Assembly: GCA_026874595.1 (NCBI GenBank)
Contig: CM049311.1
Span: 41,607,676-41,671,675 of the forward strand
Source: Sipunculus nudus
Taxonomy: Eukaryota > Annelida > Sipuncula > Golfingiida > Sipunculidae
Reading direction: 5' to 3'
DNA length: 64,000 nucleotides
Shown here: in pieces, positions 59,618 through 64,000 of the stretch
How the letters are laid out: every line of letters starts with the position of its first letter
How positions within the stretch are numbered: position 1 is the first letter of the stretch
Position numbers and translations under genes: made by a program
Notes under the pieces: generated by a model
Databases searched by the model: none
Seen by the model: the letters and a program-made list of their open reading frames with translations, nothing else
Told to the model about the DNA's origin: nothing

Positions 59618-62600
59618 GTATCCCCAGACAAAGTCGGGGGATACTATGTTTTCATACCGGTCCCGCCGCCGCCGCCGCATATAAATCTTGTTGGCGCGAT
59701 AACCCAAAAAATATTTCACGGAACTTTACCAAACTTGGTATATGTATAGATATGGGTGAGAGGACGACGCCTATTTAAAATGAGGTCATGACCTTTACTA
59801 GGAGAGTGTCCTTGACCTTGAATAGGTCCAATTTTGGGGAAAATCACACAAATTCTTTAATATCTCAAGAAATCTTGCATAGGTTTATCCTAAAATCAAG
59901 TTGATGGAAGATCATGGATAGGGTTGTCATGTTCCAGAAACTGGTGGCGCCACCTATTATTCTTTACTTGTTTTCATGCCGTTTAATACTCCCAAAATTG
60001 CCACCTTACAGTACTGTGAGCATTATGAGTCAAAAACTAATGGACAGATTTCTTTTATATTATGCATATACATAGGTATGGGTTATGGGATGATGGTTAT
60101 TTAAATTGGGGTCATGACCTTTCCTATGTTAGTGGCCTTGACCTTGAATATTGCCATATATGTTGAAAATCACACTCCTCTTATGATATCTCCAGTGTTG
60201 ATAGCCATATAGATTTCAAACATGACTTATGTATGGCCCACCACTAAAGTAAGAACCCTATAGGTTCGAGGGTCATGAGGTCAAAGGTCAAGGTCACTGG
60301 ACTGGCATTTTAAAATATACTGTGGATGCATTTTAAGCCAAACTTTCATCCCAGGTCTTCCATCTTGAATATATAGCTCACTTGCCAATATTGGATGATC
60401 CATAGAAATTTTGGGGTCACAAGGTCAAAGGTCAAGGCCAAGGGAGCTATCTGTCCAAAAATTAGTTTCTGGATGATAATTCCTTCTTTTATTGATGTAT
60501 GGATTTCAAACTTGACTTGTATTTGACCCATTGGAAAAGCAAGACCTGAATTGATTTTGGGGTCATGAGGTCAAAGGTCAAGGTCACAGGAAACCTCTTT
60601 AAAAAGGTTGTGGATGCAATTTCAGCCAAAAAAAAATTCATCCGAGATCTTTCATCTTGCACATATAGTTCACCTGCCAAGAGTGGAAGACCCCTATCAA
60701 TTGTGAGGTCACAAGGTCAAAGGTGAGGGTCACAGGAGCCATCTGTCCAAAAATTAGTTTCTGGATGATAATTCCTGCTTTTATTGATGTATGGATTTCA
60801 AACTTGACTTGTATTTGACCCATTGGAAAAGCAAGACCTGAATTGATTTTGGGGTCATGAGGTCAAAGGTCAAGGTCACAGGACAAATTTAAAAAGGTTG
60901 TGGATGCAATTTCAGCCAAAAAAATCATCTGAGATCTTTCATCTTGCACATACCATTCACCTGCCAAGAGTGGAAGACCCCTATCAATTTTGAGGTCACA
61001 AGGTCAAAGGTGAAGGTCACAGGAGCCATCTGTCCAAAAATTAGTTTCTGGATGATAATTCCTGCTTTTATTGATGTATGGATTTCAAACTTGACTTGTA
61101 TATGTCCCATTGGAAAAGCAAGACCAAAATTGATTTTGGGGGCATGAGGTCAAAGGTCAAGGTCACAGGACACATCTTTAAAAAGATTGTGGATGCATTT
61201 TCAGCAAAACATTTCATCTCAGATCTTTCATCTTGCACATATAGTTCACCTGCCAAGAGAGGAAGAACCCTATCAATTTTGAGGTCACAAGGTCAAAGGT
61301 GAAGGTCACAGGAGCCATCTGTCCAAAAATTAGTTTCTGGATGATAATTCCTGCTTTTATTGATGTGTGGTTTTCAAACTTGACTTGTATATGTCCCATT
61401 GGAAAAGCAAGACCTGAATTGATTTTGGGGTCATGAGGTCAAAGGTCAAGGTCACAGGACAAATTTAAAAAGGTTGTGGATGCAATTTCAGCCAAAAAAA
61501 TCATCTGAGATCTTTCATCTTGCACATACCATTCACCTGCCAAGAGTGGAAGACCCCTATCAATTTTGAGGTCACAAGGTCAAAGGTGAAGGTCACAGGA
61601 GCCATCTGTCCAAAAATTAGTTTCTGGATGATAATTCCTGCTTTTATTGATGTATGGATTTCAAACTTGACTTGTATATGTCCCATTGGAAAAGCAAGAC
61701 CAAAATTGATTTTGGGGGCATGAGGTCAAAGGTCAAGGTCACAGGACACATCTTTAAAAAGATGTGGATGCATTTTCAGCCAAACATTTCATCTGAGATC
61801 TTTCATCTTGCACATATAGTTCACCTGCCAAGAGAGGAAGAACCCTATCAATTTTGAGGTCACAAGGTCAAAGGTGAAGGTCACAGGAGCCATCTGTCCA
61901 AAAATTAGTTTCTGGATGATAATTCCTGCTTTTATTGATGTGTGGTTTTCAAACTTGACTTGTATATTTCCCATTGGAAAAGCAAGACCAAAATTGATTT
62001 TGGGATCATGAGGTCAAAGGTCAAGGTCACAGGATACATCTTTAAAAAGGTTGTGGATGCAATTTCAGCCAAAAAATTCATCTGACATCTTTCATTTTGC
62101 ACATATAGTTCACCTGCCAAGAGTGGAAGACCCCTATCAATTTTGAGGTCACAAGGGCAAAGGTGAAGGTCACAGGAGCCATCTGTCCAAAAATTAGTTT
62201 CTGGATGATAATTCCTGCTTTTATTGATGTATGGATTTCGACTTGACTTGTACATGTCCCATTGGAAAAGCAAGACCCAAATTGATTTTGGGGTCATGAG
62301 GTCAAAGGTCAAGGTCACAGGACACATCTTTAAAAAGATGTGGATGCATTTTCAGCCAAACATTTCATCTCAGATCTTTCATCTTGCACATATAGTTCTC
62401 CTGCCAAGAGAGGAAGAATAATATCAATTGTGAGGTCACAAGGTCAAAGGTGAAGGTCACAGGAGCCACCTGTAAAAAAAATTAGTTTCTGGATGATAAT
62501 TCCTGCTTTATTGATGTATAGATTTCAAACTTGACTTGCATATGTCCCATTGGAAAAGCAAGACCCAAATTGATTTTGGGGTCATGAGGTCAAAGGTCAA

Positions 62601-62800
62601 GGTCACAGGACACATCTTTAAAACAATCAAGGTCACAGGACCAACATCTTCAACAAGATTGTGGATTGTTAGATGGAAGAAACAATAAATATGCCAAGTG
62701 TCAGTATATGCTGCCAAAATTGGGGGTCTGTTCTTAAAGGGGGGGGGGGCCTACTATGTCTGGGGATACTCTGGCACCTGCGGTGCCAAGAAATGTCTAG
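59618..62800 (+). mobile_element. F2: F-family element with an AGGTCA array as core
   Basis: The left end GTATCCCCAGAC (59618-59629) pairs with GGGGGATAC in a hairpin and is matched perfectly inverted by GTCTGGGGATAC (62758-62769). The GGCACC-TGC-GGTGCC hairpin follows and CTAG closes at 62800. It shares both ends with F1. The first part of the core (to about 60180, palindrome at 59941) is F1-like; the rest is a 288 bp tandem array not present in F1. A1 shows the empty site. Confidence 0.85.
60278..62605. promoter_or_regulatory. 288 bp tandem array of perfect DR1-type nuclear-receptor sites
   Basis: AGGTCAAAGGTCAAGGTCA occurs perfectly nine times, starting at 60278, 60568, 60860, 61147, 61436, 61723, 62011, 62299 and 62587, so about 288 bp apart. 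Each has a DR1 (AGGTCA-A-AGGTCA) and an extended monomer site TCAAGGTCA. Offset by about half a period, each unit has a second, weaker copy with AGGTGA in the middle. DR1 is the known geometry for RXR heterodimers, HNF4 and COUP-TF; TCAAGGTCA for ERR and FTZ-F1. Binding is not shown here. Confidence 0.45.
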
Positions 62801-64000
62801 GTTTCATATCATGCACACATAAGGATTTCAGCTTTAAAGTTTAGAAAGCTGAAAGAAATTGGCCAAAAATTGTAGCTTTTATAAATGTTTTTATGAGACC
62901 CTGTTAGACTTTGGCTCTCTCCAGCCCCTCTTGAGTCACCTGTATGTTGACCTTGTTGAACTTTCAGCAAATTATGCATGCTTGAGGCGAGGCATACAGG
63001 GGAATCCAGGCAGCTTATGGCCAGCCACAGTTGATCCAGGTGTCCAACCCAACTCATCTAGTAGTTTTAACCAACTACATAACAATAAACAATAAATTAA
63101 TAAATTTTTATTGGTTTTTAATAAAAAAAATTAAAGAAAAATAGAAAAGGAATTTGTTAGTTTATAATAACAGGAAATTAACTTGCAGTTACTGATGATA
63201 TAAGAATCTTGTATCGATGGATAGAATGTCACATATTCCAAATAACACCATGCAGTCACCTATGGTATTTTTCAGTTCAATTTTAATGATAAAGAAGTAA
63301 ATCATATCATTCATTACTAATCATTAGGGATCATATGATGGAAATTAATGATAGACAAAGATGCAGTTGATAATATTAATCTAGATTCCTACTGTGTCTA
63401 GTGTGTACATTGATGTGAAATTAGTCCAAAATGAATTTATTACAGTTATTTTTTAATATAAATAAAAGCCATAAAACCAGGTACTTATGATCATTATTTA
63501 AATGTGTGAATTTTGTATATTCTGGATTCTCAACATCATTGTTTGGTGAAAACTGAATAAATACCAGTCATGGTGCGAATACTTTGTAATTGTATTTTAA
63601 TACGAATATGATTATGTACTCCATTATAAATTTTATTGCATAAAGAATGGGAATTCAGGTAAAAATGAAAGTATATGAATACCAGTGCAAATACTTTCAA
63701 AATGTATTCATGAATGCATTCATGAATTTATTCTTTAATATTATTTTAATAATCATTTCAGTTATATTTCATTTTAAAAAATCATATGATTCTCTTATTA
63801 TTTAAAAAAATATAATATTTGGGACAATATTTGTAATTTTTTTAAATTAATAGTTAAACCCTTATATTATATATTCTGCTTATAAGTTATATGGCCAAGT
63901 CAAAATCTGTGTGACAATAGCACTCCATTTGTTAATAAAATAAATGAAATCAATCCTCTTCCCTGTCTCCAAAGGTACTATCAAAATCATACATAAGCTA

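Larger units (their letters stand above)
58326..64000 (+). mobile_element. A4: A-family element split by F2, runs off the window
   Basis: The left end starts at 58326 after a T-run, with the usual hairpin and (GTCC)n tract. The core is collinear with A1. F2 splits it after 59617, and the core resumes at about 62801 ('tttcatatcatgcacac'), which in A1 is continuous at about 7534. The right end lies beyond 64000. Confidence 0.85.

Noticed and set aside
60346-62717. Many minus-strand open frames of about 61-131 codons sharing a VTLTFDL-type motif, and matching plus-strand frames
   Set aside because: They are translations of the 288 bp AGGTCA array. The period is a multiple of three, so frames recur. 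They lack start context, domains or a common full-length product.

Overview
This is a eukaryotic, AT-rich, intron-dominated window, most likely from a marine bivalve mollusc. The phylum is inferred from the style of the repeats, not from a marker gene. The only confident host coding sequence is two exons of parvin (the actopaxin/affixin adaptor of the integrin-linked kinase complex), on the + strand at 11266-11336 and 50594-50696. They join in phase and encode the start of the first calponin-homology domain. The intron between them is 39,257 bp. A decayed transposase-like gene lies on the - strand at 1-1215, with a possible - strand promoter and first exon at 2737-2930.

Almost everything else is a nested stack of non-autonomous elements, nearly all in the same orientation as parvin. 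At least six termini families (called A, E, F, G, N and P here) share one architecture. The left end is a short hairpin. The same left-end sequence recurs inverted just inside the right end. A compact 3' hairpin follows, then CTAG or CTTG, and the copy sits in a T-run so that TT follows the right end. The cores are tandem arrays (unit lengths about 145-340 bp, or about 700-900 bp in A). This resembles Helitron/Helentron-associated non-autonomous elements with central satellites. No Rep/helicase gene is present.

Layout. 1-2930: relic gene and unique DNA. 2930-11093: K-type repeat > F1 > E1 > A1. 11154-13064: mostly native intron with the first parvin exon. 13065-22010: A8 > A7 > D > P1, with N also inside A7. 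22313-35947: the deepest nest, A5a > A5 > E2 > H > G > A2, with a separate TA-flanked 1.8 kb DNA transposon inside E2. 35948-50390: A6, E3, P2, J, A3, L and tail modules. 50391-51440: native DNA around the second parvin exon. 51441-53178: a 49-G run and element fragments. 53179-58325: a mostly unique block that opens with a GC-rich hairpin and ends in tandem units carrying long palindromes. 58326-64000: A4 > F2.

Strongest observations. (1) Several insertions have paralogous empty sites inside the window, so boundaries and order of insertion can be read directly. (2) The A-family 3' palindrome shows paired compensatory changes. (3) One palindrome, GGTGGCGCCACC, recurs dozens of times across families with different ends. 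(4) The J core carries nine perfect oestrogen-response-type IR3 sites and the F2 core nine perfect DR1-type nuclear-receptor sites at a 288 bp period. (5) Insertions are almost all co-oriented and reuse the same T-run targets. Binding or regulation by these sites is inference only.
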